38,172 nucleotides of DNA, taken from the NCBI GenBank assembly GCA_036525535.1, contig DATDAH010000206.1, forward strand, positions 1 through 38,172, given 5' to 3'. The notes under the pieces are model-generated. The model saw nothing but the letters and a program-made list of their open reading frames with translations. It made no database searches and had not been told where the DNA came from. The DNA is from DATDAH01 sp036525535. Lineage in GTDB: Bacteria > Actinomycetota > Acidimicrobiia > Acidimicrobiales > DATDAH01. The translations under genes were made by a program, and so were the position numbers. This document shows positions 30,166 to 38,172 of the stretch, one piece after another. Position 1 is the stretch's first letter. The number at the start of each line of letters is the position of its first letter.

Positions 30166-31569
30166 TCAGGCGGCGGCGGTGCCGCCGACCGTGAGGGCCG
30201 AGACCCGCAGGGTCGGGACCCCGTCACCCACGGGCACGCCCTGACCGTCCTTGCCACAGGTCCCCGGGGGGCCGAACTCGAAGTCGTTGCCCAGGGCGTC
30301 GATGCGCTGCAGGACCTCGGGTCCGTTCCCGATGAGGTTGCCCTCACGCAGCGGCTCGGTGATCTCGCCGTTCTCGATCAGGTAGGCCTCGGTCATCCCG
30401 AAGACGAAGTCCCCGGTGGCCGTGTTGACCTGGCCGCCGCCGAGCTGGGCCACGTAGACCCCGCTCTCGGTCGAGGCCACGATGTCGTCGGGGTCGTCCT
30501 CCCCGTTGAGGATGAACGTGTTGGTCATGCGGACCATGGGCAGGTGCCGGTAGCTCTGGCGCCGGCCGTTGCCCGAGGACTCGCGGCCCTCCTTGCGGGC
30601 CCGCAGGAAGTCCCACATGTAGTCGGTGAGGATCCCGTCCTCGATCAGCGTGTTGCGCTGGGCGGGGCGGCCCTCGTCGTCCACGCCGAAGCAGCCCCAC
30701 TCGTCGGCGATGGTGCCGTCGTCGACCAGGGTGATGCGTGGGCTGGCGACCAGTTCGCCCACCTTGCCCCGGAAGGCGGAGGCGCTCTTGCCCACCAGGT
30801 CGGCCTCCAGGCCGTGGCCGCAGGCCTCGTGGAAGAGGACGCCGCCGCCACCCTTGCCGATGACGACGGGCACCGTGCCGCTGGGCGCGGGGCGGGCGTT
30901 GAGCTTGGTCAGGGCCCGGCCGGCGGCCCGACGAGCCAGGTCCGCCACGTCGTAGCGGTCGAAGAGCTCGAAGCCGATGGTGTGGCCGATGGACTCTCGG
31001 CCGGTCTGCATGCCGGCGTCACCCGTGGCGACGCAGGAGACGGAGAAGAGCGTGCGGGTCTGGTCGTCGCCGGTGAGGAGGCCGTCGGAGTTGGCGATCT
31101 GGATGCGGCGCCGGGAGTCGGCGTAACGGGCCATGACCTGGCTGATGGCGGACCCGGCCTGGCGGGCGGCCTCGTCGGCGGCGGCCAGCAGCTCGACCTT
31201 GGTGCCCTTGCCCACGTCGAAGGGAGCGACGGTCACCACGCTGGGGTGGGCCACGTCGCGGCGAGAGAGGTCGACGGTGTGGACGCCGCCCGAGCCGCCC
31301 CGAGCGGCGGCGGCCGCCGCCTGAGCCGCGGCGAGCAGGCCCTGTTCGGAGAGATCGGCGGTGTGGGCGAACCCCGTGGTCTCGCCGGTGACGACCCGGA
31401 TGCCGGCGCCCCGGTCACGGCTGGAGCTGAGCTCCTCGACCTTGCCGTCGTCCAGGGTGGCCGAGCCGGCCTGGCGGTCTTCGGCGAACACCTCGGCGAA
31501 GTCACCGCCCGTGTTGAGGGCGGTGCCGAGCACCCGTTCCATGACGTCTTCCGGGACCAGGGTCACCAT
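30166..31569 (-). CDS. tldD: TldD-type zinc metalloprotease subunit
   Basis: 467 aa. HEACGHGLEAD (near residue 246) is the HExxxH zinc motif of TldD and GTCGKDGQ near the C-terminus gives the Cys ligand. With TldE it forms a closed dimer that degrades peptides threaded inside, known from microcin B17 maturation and CcdA turnover. First gene of a three-gene run with two pmbA paralogs. GGAG three bases before the ATG is a close ribosome site. Confidence 0.95.
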   Translation of the reverse strand: MVTLVPEDVMERVLGTALNTGGDFAEVFAEDRQAGSATLDDGKVEELSSSRDRGAGIRVVTGETTGFAHTADLSEQGLLAAAQAAAAAARGGSGGVHTVDLSRRDVAHPSVVTVAPFDVGKGTKVELLAAADEAARQAGSAISQVMARYADSRRRIQIANSDGLLTGDDQTRTLFSVSCVATGDAGMQTGRESIGHTIGFELFDRYDVADLARRAAGRALTKLNARPAPSGTVPVVIGKGGGGVLFHEACGHGLEADLVGKSASAFRGKVGELVASPRITLVDDGTIADEWGCFGVDDEGRPAQRNTLIEDGILTDYMWDFLRARKEGRESSGNGRRQSYRHLPMVRMTNTFILNGEDDPDDIVASTESGVYVAQLGGGQVNTATGDFVFGMTEAYLIENGEITEPLREGNLIGNGPEVLQRIDALGNDFEFGPPGTCGKDGQGVPVGDGVPTLRVSALTVGGTAAA

Positions 31570-31643
31570 GCGCTCCGGGGGTTAGAGGGCTGTTGTGCAC
31601 GCCCCGCGAACACTGGGGCTGGCCCCACGGAGAGTGGCGCTCG

Positions 31644-31649
31644 TAGGGT
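31644..31649 (+). promoter_or_regulatory. -10 box of a leaderless transcript (thioesterase gene)
   Basis: TAGGGT, six bases, then the GTG at 31656; no ribosome site. The layout equals that at 5744. Confidence 0.5.
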
Positions 31650-31655
31650 AGCCAC

Positions 31656-32033
31656 GTGCCTCTGGAACCGGGTTCGAGTGCGTCGGTCGACCTGGACGTC
31701 GGCGACGACGACACCGCGATCGCGATGCACTCCGGCTCCGTGCCCTGCCTGGCCACGCCGCGGGTCATCGCCCTGAGCGAAGAGGCCTGCATCCTGGTCA
31801 TCGAGGGACGCCTCGCGGACGGCGCCACCACGGTCGGTCAGCGGGTCCAGGTCGACCACCTCGCCCCTACGCCCGTGGGCCAGCGGGTGACGGCCGAGGC
31901 CACGCTCGAGGCGGTTCAGGGCCGCCGGCTCACCTTCACCGTGTCCGTCAACGACGACCGTGGGCTCGTGGCCGTCGGCCGGGTGACCCGGGTCATCGTC
32001 GACACCGAACGCTTCCTCGACAAGCTCAACTGA
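31656..32033 (+). CDS. FlK-like hotdog thioesterase
   Basis: 125 aa. The order ATPRVIALSEEA, GRLADGATTVGQRVQVDHLA and PTPVGQRVTAEATL is that of the fluoroacetyl-CoA thioesterase-like hotdog family, with the Thr of ATP, the Glu of SEEA and the His of VDHLAPT at the places of the FlK catalytic residues. It should hydrolyse an acyl-CoA; the natural substrate is unknown, fluoroacetyl-CoA is unlikely. Its end overlaps the convergent gene by eight bases. Confidence 0.88.
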   Translation: MPLEPGSSASVDLDVGDDDTAIAMHSGSVPCLATPRVIALSEEACILVIEGRLADGATTVGQRVQVDHLAPTPVGQRVTAEATLEAVQGRRLTFTVSVNDDRGLVAVGRVTRVIVDTERFLDKLN

Positions 32034-34134
32034 CCGGGATGGCCTCCCCGGCCGTGCCCGAGCGCTCGATCCGCTGCCACGGCAGTGCGATCCCGACCGC
32101 CGCCGTGATCATCGACTGGATCACGACCAGGTACATCAGCTGGCGATAGACGAACTGCTGGAGGGCGAGCGCCCAGAGCGGCCGGAGCGATTCACCGTCG
32201 AGGCGGAAGGCGTAGACGGCGATCCCCAGCTGCAGGGCCGTGAAGGCGAACCAGTACGCAAGCACCGGCCACGGGTCCAGGAACACGATTGCGTACAGCG
32301 TGTAGAGGTCGAGCAGTGGGGCCAGGATCGGCAAGAGGACCTGGAAGCAGATCAGGTAGGGCAGACCTCGGCGACCGAGGGGCGACGATCGGTCACGGAG
32401 AGCCGCCCGGTGCTTCCAGACGGCCTGCAGGGTGCCGTAGCACCACCGATAGCGCTGCCGCCACAGGTCCCCCAGGGAGGCCGGGGCCTCGGTCCAGGCC
32501 ACGGCGTCCTCGGCGTAGACGACCCGCCAACCGGCTCGTTGGATGGCCATCGTGAGATCGGTGTCCTCGGCCAGCGTGTCGTCGGAAGGTCCGCCGGCCG
32601 CCTCCACGGCCTGACGCCGGAAGGCACCGACGGCGCCGGGAACCGTGGGCATGCAGTCCAGCCCTTCGTACATCCGGCGGTCGAGGTTGAAGCCCATCAC
32701 GTACTCGATGTGCTGCCACCGCCCCACGACCCCGCTCCGGTTGCCGACCTTGGTGTTGCCACTGACCGCCCCCACCCGGGGATCGTCGAACGGGGCGACC
32801 AGCGCCGAGATGGCACCGGGCTCGAAGATCGTGTCCCCATCGGCGGTCACGATCAGGTCGCCCTCGGCTGCGTCGAGGCCCGCGGCCAGAGCCGCGGCCT
32901 TACCCTGATTCGGCTGCTGGACCAGGCGGACGCCCTCGGCCGCGAAACGGTCGACGATGGCGGCCGTGTCGTCGGTCGACCCGTCATCGACGACCACGAT
33001 CTCGACCTCCGGGTGCGTGGCGTCCAGCAACGATCGGACCGTCGCCCCGATGCCGGCCTCCTCGTTGTAGGCCGGCACGACGACGCTGACCGGCGGGGCC
33101 GTCCCCTTGGCCACCCGTACCGGTCGGCGACGGGTTCGTCGGACCTGATGGAAGACGATGACCGCCCGCGCGACGGCGAGGATCCCGATGGGGACGAGGG
33201 ACCACGCCAGCAACCGGGTGGCGGCCTGTGAGGCCTTGATGACGGCCATGGCCGCCCTGCCCTGCCATTCCTCACGAGCGCGGACCTCGGCCATCACGGC
33301 GCCGTCGCCACCGTCGAGCAACTCGCCGACGGTGGCGAACTCGTAGCCACGGCCCTGCAGATCAGTGATCAACCGATCGACCGCGGCCACGGTCTGCGAA
33401 CGATCCCCACCGCCGTCATGAAGGAGGACGACGGCGCCGTCATCACCGGCGGGCGTCGCGTCAGCGACGATCTGGTCGATGCCGGGCCGGCGCCAGTCCC
33501 CGCTGTCGAGATCGGCCAGGACCGTGAGGTAGCCCCGGTCGGCGACCCGCTGGAGGACCTCCACATCGCCGTCATCGAGGGCGCCCGGCGTAGACGAATA
33601 CGGCGGGCGGAACAACCCGACGTGGCGACCGGTGGCGCCGGCGAGGACGCTCTGGCTCAGTGACAGCTCGAGGTTCACCCGCCAGGCGGGCAGGGTCGAC
33701 AGATCAGCGTGGTTGTAGGTGTGGGCGCCGACCTCGTGGCCGGCGGCGATCACCGCCCGCACCAGGTCAGGATGGGCCGTGACCTGGTGGCCGACGACGA
33801 AGAAGGTGGCGCGAACGCCGTGGCGGGCCAAGACGTCCAGCACGGCCGGGGTCCACTCCGGGTCCGGCCCGTCGTCGAAGGTCAGGACAACGGTCTTCGG
33901 CGGCGTCGCCACCGATTGCACCTCGTCGCCGCGGAGATCCAACACCGGCCCAGCCGTGATGAAGGGCTCGCCCGCGGGCGCCCCGTCCGACGGGTTGGCC
34001 GTCCCCGTGCCGGTGTCGCCGGAGGTGTAGCCACTCACGACGAGCGTGGCCCCGATCGCCAGTACGACGAGGCCCAGAAGGATCCAGTGCGCCCGCGGCG
34101 AGCGTCGTCGCCAAGCCTCGCCCTCAATGGTCAA
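32026..34134 (-). CDS. fused NodB polysaccharide deacetylase / family 2 glycosyltransferase
   Basis: 702 aa. One N-terminal membrane segment, then a NodB deacetylase domain outside (TFDDGPD at 85-91, HTYNH as metal site, RPPYSS), a second membrane segment near 300, a cytoplasmic GT2 domain (VVDDGSTDDT, TADGDTIFE, EDTDLTMAIQRAG) and QRYRW near 558, the mark of processive hyaluronan/cellulose/PNAG-type synthases, followed by about four C-terminal membrane segments. A single chain could thus synthesise a beta-linked N-acetylhexosamine polymer and deacetylate it on the outside. The small membrane protein upstream overlaps its start by four bases. Confidence 0.93.
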   Translation of the reverse strand: MTIEGEAWRRRSPRAHWILLGLVVLAIGATLVVSGYTSGDTGTGTANPSDGAPAGEPFITAGPVLDLRGDEVQSVATPPKTVVLTFDDGPDPEWTPAVLDVLARHGVRATFFVVGHQVTAHPDLVRAVIAAGHEVGAHTYNHADLSTLPAWRVNLELSLSQSVLAGATGRHVGLFRPPYSSTPGALDDGDVEVLQRVADRGYLTVLADLDSGDWRRPGIDQIVADATPAGDDGAVVLLHDGGGDRSQTVAAVDRLITDLQGRGYEFATVGELLDGGDGAVMAEVRAREEWQGRAAMAVIKASQAATRLLAWSLVPIGILAVARAVIVFHQVRRTRRRPVRVAKGTAPPVSVVVPAYNEEAGIGATVRSLLDATHPEVEIVVVDDGSTDDTAAIVDRFAAEGVRLVQQPNQGKAAALAAGLDAAEGDLIVTADGDTIFEPGAISALVAPFDDPRVGAVSGNTKVGNRSGVVGRWQHIEYVMGFNLDRRMYEGLDCMPTVPGAVGAFRRQAVEAAGGPSDDTLAEDTDLTMAIQRAGWRVVYAEDAVAWTEAPASLGDLWRQRYRWCYGTLQAVWKHRAALRDRSSPLGRRGLPYLICFQVLLPILAPLLDLYTLYAIVFLDPWPVLAYWFAFTALQLGIAVYAFRLDGESLRPLWALALQQFVYRQLMYLVVIQSMITAAVGIALPWQRIERSGTAGEAIPVS

Positions 34135-34751
34135 CCCGTCGCGTCGGCCGTGGCCCGACCGTTCCCGGCGCCTACACCGTCCGATCGGCCGCGAGCCGTC
34201 GTGCTGGCCGAGTCGGTCGACGTGTCGTCGGTCTGGGGCGGAAGGGTCGTCGGTGGGTCCGGGTCGCCGGGCGGCGACGTGACCGGCGGCGACGTGACCG
34301 GCGGCTCCGTGACCACCGGCGGCTGCGTGACCGGCGGCGACGTGACCGGCGGCGACGTGACCGGCGGCGGCACGGCAGGGGGCGTCGTGACCGGCGGCGA
34401 CGCGTCAGGCGGAGGGACCGCCGGGGCTGTCGTCACCAGCGGCGAGGAGGGGTCCGCTGACCCGTCGTCGCCGACGGCGGGGGCAGCCGTCTCCGAATCG
34501 GTCACGCGCCCGATCGATCCCACGGAGGCGATGGCATCAGGGGTCGGGACCACCGCGGCCGGAGCATCAACGCCGGGCAGGCCTATCGCAGGGACCCACG
34601 GGGCTCCCGTCAACGCGGCGATGACCACCAGCAGATAGGTCACCAGGAGAACGGCTCCGCCGACCCCGACGGCCGTCAGCACCCGGCGACGGTGACCTCC
34701 AGGATCCGCGAACACCGGAGCGGTCGCGGACGCAACAGCGATATCGGTCAT
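34131..34751 (-). CDS. membrane protein with PPVT-repeat outer domain
   Basis: 206 aa. A basic N-terminus, one membrane segment (VGVGGAVLLVTYLLVVIAAL), then a region of mostly Pro, Val, Thr and Ser with PPVTS/PPVTT repeats and a charged C-terminus. Such a stretch likely spans the cell wall in an extended form. ATGA overlap with the deacetylase/glycosyltransferase gene implies coupled translation and a shared role in envelope glycan export. Not a known family. Confidence 0.78.
   Translation of the reverse strand: MTDIAVASATAPVFADPGGHRRRVLTAVGVGGAVLLVTYLLVVIAALTGAPWVPAIGLPGVDAPAAVVPTPDAIASVGSIGRVTDSETAAPAVGDDGSADPSSPLVTTAPAVPPPDASPPVTTPPAVPPPVTSPPVTSPPVTQPPVVTEPPVTSPPVTSPPGDPDPPTTLPPQTDDTSTDSASTTARGRSDGVGAGNGRATADATG
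34272..34412. repeat. 15-base tandem repeat inside the membrane-protein gene
   Basis: Imperfect copies of CGGCGACGTGACCGG, in step with the codons, encode PPVTS on the minus strand. Copy number may vary between strains. Confidence 0.8.
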
Positions 34752-34819
34752 GACGACCTTCGGGATGAGATGTCGACCTGATCATGATGCCCGATCCGGG
34801 CGGGAAAGTCCCGAAGGGT

Positions 34820-36439
34820 TCAGCCCAAGTTGGACTGCCTCGGGTAGACGTCCCCCGGGTCGGTGAGGACGTTCACCAGGTAGGGGACGCCGGAGGCGAA
34901 CGCTCGGTCGAGGGCGGGGCCGATGTCGTCGGGCTGGGTGACCATCTCGCCGGCGCCGCCGAGGGCCGCGACGACCTCGTCGTATCTCGTGCCGGGGGTG
35001 AGCTCGGCGGCGACGTCGTAGCCGTAGATGGCCTGCATGGGGTGCTTCTCGAGGCCCCAGATGCCGTTGTTGCCGACGACGATGACCACGGGGAGGTTGT
35101 GCCGCACCAACGTGTCGGCGTCCATGAGCGAGAAGCCGGCAGCGCCGTCGCCCATCATGACCAGGACCTGCTTGTCGGGGCGGGCGATGCGGGCGGCGAT
35201 GGCGTAGCCCATGCCGGTGCCCAGGCAGCCGTAGGGGCCGGGGTCGAGCCAGCACCCGGGCTCGTAGGAGTCGATGTACTTGCCGGAGTACGAGACGAAG
35301 TCCCCGCCGTCGTTGACCACCACGGCGTCACGATCCAGGCGCTGCCGGACCTCGCCGTAGATGCGGGACGGCTTGATCGGGGAGCTGTCGGCCTCGAGAC
35401 CTGGGGCCTCGCCAGCCGCGGCCTTCGACTCGAGGTCCCGCAGGCGCTGGACCCAGGGCTCGTGGTCGGTCGTCGGCCAGTTGCCGACGGCCCAATGGCG
35501 CAGGACCGCCTGGATGTTGCCGGCGATGGACGCAGCCGCGTCGACATGGGTGGCTCGCAGGTTCGGGTCGTCGACCACGTGGACGACCTGGGCATCGCCG
35601 AACCGGCCGAAGGAGAGGCGGAAGTCGAGGGGCGTGCCGACCACGATCACCAGGTCGGCCTCGGTCTTGAGCAGACCCCGGGTGTGGCTGAAGGACAGCT
35701 CGTGGTCGGCGGCCAGGCACCCCCGGCCCAGCCCGTTGACGAAGGTCGGCACCCGCAGGCGCTCCACCGCCTCTCGCAGCTCCTCCCAGGCTCCGGCCCA
35801 GTAGACGTCGGAGCCGGCGATCAGGGCCGGCCGGTCGGCGGCGGCGATGAGGGCGCCCACCCGGTCCAGCTCGTCGGCGTCGACGTCATCGTGGACGTGG
35901 ACGATCCGGCCGGTCGGCATGGGTGACGCCCCGTCGGCGAAGATCACGTCCAGCGGGAAGTCGGCGAACACCGGGCCCCGGTGCGGCGCTTCGGCCAGCT
36001 CGGCGAGGCCGACGATCTCCTCCACGATCGTGTTCGGATCGGTGATCGTCATCGCCCTCTTGGTGATCGGGGCCAGCACGGGGACGTGGTCGAACTCCTG
36101 CAGTGAGCCGGCGCCCCAGCGAGCCTGCGGGGCCCGGCCCCCGAGCACGACGAGGGGTGAGCCGTTGAAGTGGGCCGTGGTCACCGCGCTGATGCCGTTG
36201 GTGACACCGGGACCGGCGGTCAGAACAGCCACGCCGGGGCGGCGGGTCAGCTTGGCCGTGCCCTCGGCGGCGAAGGTGGCGGTCTGCTCGTGGCGGACGT
36301 CGACGATGCGCACCTCCTGCTTCACGGCGGCGTCGTAGAGCGGGAAAACGTGGCCCCCCGACAGCGTGAACAGCTCCCGCACGCCGAAGGGGGTGAGGGC
36401 GGCGAGCGCCAACTCGCCTCCGTGGCCGGTGATGGTCAT
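34820..36439 (-). CDS. ThDP-dependent enzyme (acetolactate synthase / 2-hydroxyacyl-CoA lyase-like)
   Basis: 539 aa. VRHEQTATFAAEGTAKLT carries the catalytic Glu51 that activates the cofactor; VMMGDGAAGFSLMDADTLVR with NNGIW is the ThDP/Mg site. The N-terminal half reads LTAGPGVTNGISAVTTAHFN as in the acetolactate synthase superfamily. It lacks a regulatory subunit gene nearby, so 2-hydroxyacyl-CoA lyase, oxalyl-CoA decarboxylase-like or sulfoacetaldehyde-type functions are as likely as true acetolactate synthase. The ATG at 36439 fits the family start; TAGTCT eight bases upstream suggests a leaderless or near-leaderless transcript. Confidence 0.9.
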   Translation of the reverse strand: MTITGHGGELALAALTPFGVRELFTLSGGHVFPLYDAAVKQEVRIVDVRHEQTATFAAEGTAKLTRRPGVAVLTAGPGVTNGISAVTTAHFNGSPLVVLGGRAPQARWGAGSLQEFDHVPVLAPITKRAMTITDPNTIVEEIVGLAELAEAPHRGPVFADFPLDVIFADGASPMPTGRIVHVHDDVDADELDRVGALIAAADRPALIAGSDVYWAGAWEELREAVERLRVPTFVNGLGRGCLAADHELSFSHTRGLLKTEADLVIVVGTPLDFRLSFGRFGDAQVVHVVDDPNLRATHVDAAASIAGNIQAVLRHWAVGNWPTTDHEPWVQRLRDLESKAAAGEAPGLEADSSPIKPSRIYGEVRQRLDRDAVVVNDGGDFVSYSGKYIDSYEPGCWLDPGPYGCLGTGMGYAIAARIARPDKQVLVMMGDGAAGFSLMDADTLVRHNLPVVIVVGNNGIWGLEKHPMQAIYGYDVAAELTPGTRYDEVVAALGGAGEMVTQPDDIGPALDRAFASGVPYLVNVLTDPGDVYPRQSNLG

Positions 36440-36447
36440 GGATCGGG

Positions 36448-36453
36448 AGACTA
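36448..36453 (-). promoter_or_regulatory. -10 box of a leaderless transcript (ThDP enzyme)
   Basis: TAGTCT on the minus strand, eight bases, then the ATG at 36439; no ribosome site. Confidence 0.45.
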
Positions 36454-36533
36454 GGAGGGCGATCCGGTTGCCTTCGGACGAACGCGGGGCCGCCCGTAAG
36501 CTGGCTGCTGTTTCCCGGGCAGGTGGAGACCGT

Positions 36534-37547
36534 TTGAAGAACAGGTGGGTCATCCTCCTCGTGAGGATCGTGCTGAGCGCGGGCATGCTCGCGGTGCTCT
36601 TCTGGCGCGTCCCCGACTTCGAGGTCAGCGAGCTCGTCCCCACCTGGCAGGCCACCTCGGCCCTGTGGCTGGTGGCGGCCATCGCCCTGACGATGCTCAG
36701 CATCGTCCTGTCGGCGGTGCGGTGGCAGCAAGTACTGCACGCCCTCGACCTGCCGTCCCCGCTCAAGCCGCTCGTGTCGTACTACTTCGCCGGCCAGTTC
36801 GTCTCCAACGTCCTGCCCACGACCATCGGCGGTGACATCCTCCGGATCGCCCGGGTGTCCCGGGACAACGGCAAGCGGCCCGAGTCCGTGGCCTCCGTCG
36901 TCCTCGAGCGCCTGACCGGGTGGCTCGTCCTCCCGGTCATGTCGATGATCGCCTTCGCCATCAACCGCAACCTGCTGCCCGAGTCCGGGGCAGCCACCGC
37001 CGCCTTCCTCATCAACACGCTCGCCCTCGCCGGCCTCATCGGCGTGCTGTGGCTGGCGGCCCACCAGAAGATCCTCGGGCGGTTCGCCGAGAACCGGAAC
37101 TGGCTGCAGTTCCTGGGCTCGGTCCACCTCGGCGTGGCCCACCTGCGCAGCCACCCGACCGACGCCCGCAAGCTGATCATCGCCGCCTTCGCCTTCCAGG
37201 GGACCCTGGTGATGGCCGCGTTCTGCGCGGCCCGGGTCGTCGGGATCGACGAGGCCGGTCTGACGGCGATGATCGCCTTCATCCCCGTCGTGCTCATGGT
37301 GCAGGTCCTGCCCATCGGGATCTCCGGGCTCGGGCTGCGCGAGACCGCTTTGGTCCTCTTCCTGTCGCCGCTCGGCGTGCCTCACGCACAGGCCATCGCC
37401 CTCGGGCTCGCCCTCTACTTCCTCAACCTGACCGCCAGCCTGGTGGGCGCGCCGGCCTTCGCCTTCGGTGGGCCCAAGCACCGCGGCGCCGTGGCCGCCG
37501 ACGGGCCCGACGTCGAACCCGGGGCCGAAGCGGTGTCGGCGGCATGA
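36534..37547 (+). CDS. UPF0104 / MprF-flippase-like membrane protein
   Basis: 337 aa, about eight membrane segments, no soluble domain. WQQVLHALDLPSPLKPLVSY, FVSNVLPTTIGGDILRIARV and QVLPIGISGLGLRETALVLF are the conserved blocks of the lysylphosphatidylglycerol synthase transmembrane (AglD-like, UPF0104) family, which moves or flips lipids or lipid-linked sugars. The start is TTG at 36534 with GGAG five bases upstream; upstream in-frame ATG codons lie in the divergent gene. Coupled to the next gene by ATGA overlap. Confidence 0.9.
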   Translation: MKNRWVILLVRIVLSAGMLAVLFWRVPDFEVSELVPTWQATSALWLVAAIALTMLSIVLSAVRWQQVLHALDLPSPLKPLVSYYFAGQFVSNVLPTTIGGDILRIARVSRDNGKRPESVASVVLERLTGWLVLPVMSMIAFAINRNLLPESGAATAAFLINTLALAGLIGVLWLAAHQKILGRFAENRNWLQFLGSVHLGVAHLRSHPTDARKLIIAAFAFQGTLVMAAFCAARVVGIDEAGLTAMIAFIPVVLMVQVLPIGISGLGLRETALVLFLSPLGVPHAQAIALGLALYFLNLTASLVGAPAFAFGGPKHRGAVAADGPDVEPGAEAVSAA

Positions 37548-38172
37548 ACGAACCCGGATCGGGCACGGTCGACCAGGACCCGGAGCCGATCGACCTCACC
37601 GACGCCGAGATCGAGGCGGCCGACGACGCCGAGCAGGTGGCCCACGGGGCCCGGGACGACGTCACCCACGTGCGCCTGCACTGGTGGGTCGAGGTCCTGG
37701 CCATGATGATCCTCTACTTCGTCTACAGCGCCATCCGGAACAACTTCGGCTCGGCCACCGGCAACGAGATCCGGGCCTTCACCAACGCCCGTCGGGTCGT
37801 CGACTTCGAGCGTCACGTCGGCCTCTTCTTCGAGGAGAACTTCCAGGACTTCTTCCTCGGCCACCGGTTCTACCTGCAGTTCTGGAACGTGTTCTACGGC
37901 TCGTTCCACTTCTGGGTCACCGGCTTCGCCCTCATCTACCTGTTCCGCAAGCAGCCCGCCCGCTACTCGTTCTGGCGCAACACGATCGTGCTCACCACCC
38001 TGCTGGCCCTGATCGGGTTCGCCTGGTTCCCGCTCATGCCGCCCCGGCTCCTCGACGACTGTGGCCAGTTCGGGGCCTGCGCCAGCTACGGCTTCGTCGA
38101 CACGCTGGCCCAGTACGGCGGGCTGTGGTCCTTCGACAGCGGCACGATGGAGCAGATCTCCAACCAGTACGC
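37544..38172 (+). CDS. PAP2-like (inositol-phosphorylceramide synthase-type) membrane protein, partial
   Basis: About 209 residues, open at the right edge. An acidic N-terminus of about 45 residues precedes several membrane segments (EVLAMMILYFVYSAI, FHFWVTGFALIYLF, TTLLALIGFAWFPLMPPRLL). FPLMPPRLL is the mark of the PAP2_3 subfamily; the catalytic histidine motifs would lie past the edge. These proteins transfer or remove phosphoryl head groups on lipids. Co-translation with the UPF0104 gene suggests a joint role in lipid or lipid-linked sugar handling. Confidence 0.85.
   Translation, partial: MNEPGSGTVDQDPEPIDLTDAEIEAADDAEQVAHGARDDVTHVRLHWWVEVLAMMILYFVYSAIRNNFGSATGNEIRAFTNARRVVDFERHVGLFFEENFQDFFLGHRFYLQFWNVFYGSFHFWVTGFALIYLFRKQPARYSFWRNTIVLTTLLALIGFAWFPLMPPRLLDDCGQFGACASYGFVDTLAQYGGLWSFDSGTMEQISNQY

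Noticed and set aside
34272..34412. possible CRISPR or minisatellite array
   Set aside because: The repeat is in phase with codons for PPVT and has no unique spacers; it is a coding repeat.

Overview
The window reads as a chromosomal segment of a high-GC Actinomycetota, most likely an Acidimicrobiia-type bacterium. The evidence is the uniformly G/C-rich third codon positions, frequent GTG starts, leaderless gene starts, the actinobacterial divisome pair GlpR/Glp, an F420-type (Ddn-like) oxidoreductase, and a membrane protein whose N-terminus carries the GWWxATDGKWYPP motif that I associate with Acidimicrobiia. The lineage is inferred, not proven.

Left part (1-8 kb): the N-terminal part of a family III CoA-transferase, a large secreted metalloprotease-like lipoprotein with three P-domain-like repeats, a small ferredoxin, then a divergent pair (Ddn-like oxidoreductase / TetR regulator) separated by a perfect TTGACA-N17-TATAGT promoter with three near-identical 15-bp operators laid over it. 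A sulfide:quinone-reductase-like flavoprotein is coupled to a DUF442-like phosphatase; a secreted CAP-domain protein and tRNA-Ala(CGC) follow.

Middle part (8-18.6 kb): an accessory, eroded region. It holds an asparagine-synthetase-like enzyme without the glutaminase cysteine, and then many remnants: a frameshifted receiver domain, the last 37 codons of a tyrosine recombinase, a membrane-protein tail, a gene split by an in-frame TGA, a 3' half of a tRNA, and a degraded STAS gene. Intact genes among them are DUF4386, SRPBCC, VOC and nucleotide cyclase proteins, two paralogous small alpha/beta-barrel proteins, and a stress-type partner-switch operon (58-aa protein, RsbW-like kinase, STAS antagonist), with CsbD downstream. 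Part of this block looks duplicated.

Right part (18.6-38 kb): conserved core. A minus-strand cluster glpR-moaC-moaA-glp-galU-plsY joins molybdenum cofactor synthesis, division/polar growth, UDP-glucose and phospholipid synthesis. A CIRCE (HrcA-type) operator sits between plsY and the divergent fmdB-mtnP-SAF-ybaK-uppP run. Then come tldD with two tandem pmbA paralogs, a FlK-like thioesterase, a fused NodB-deacetylase/glycosyltransferase with a PPVT-repeat membrane partner, a ThDP-dependent enzyme, and a UPF0104 membrane protein coupled to a PAP2-like protein that runs off the end.
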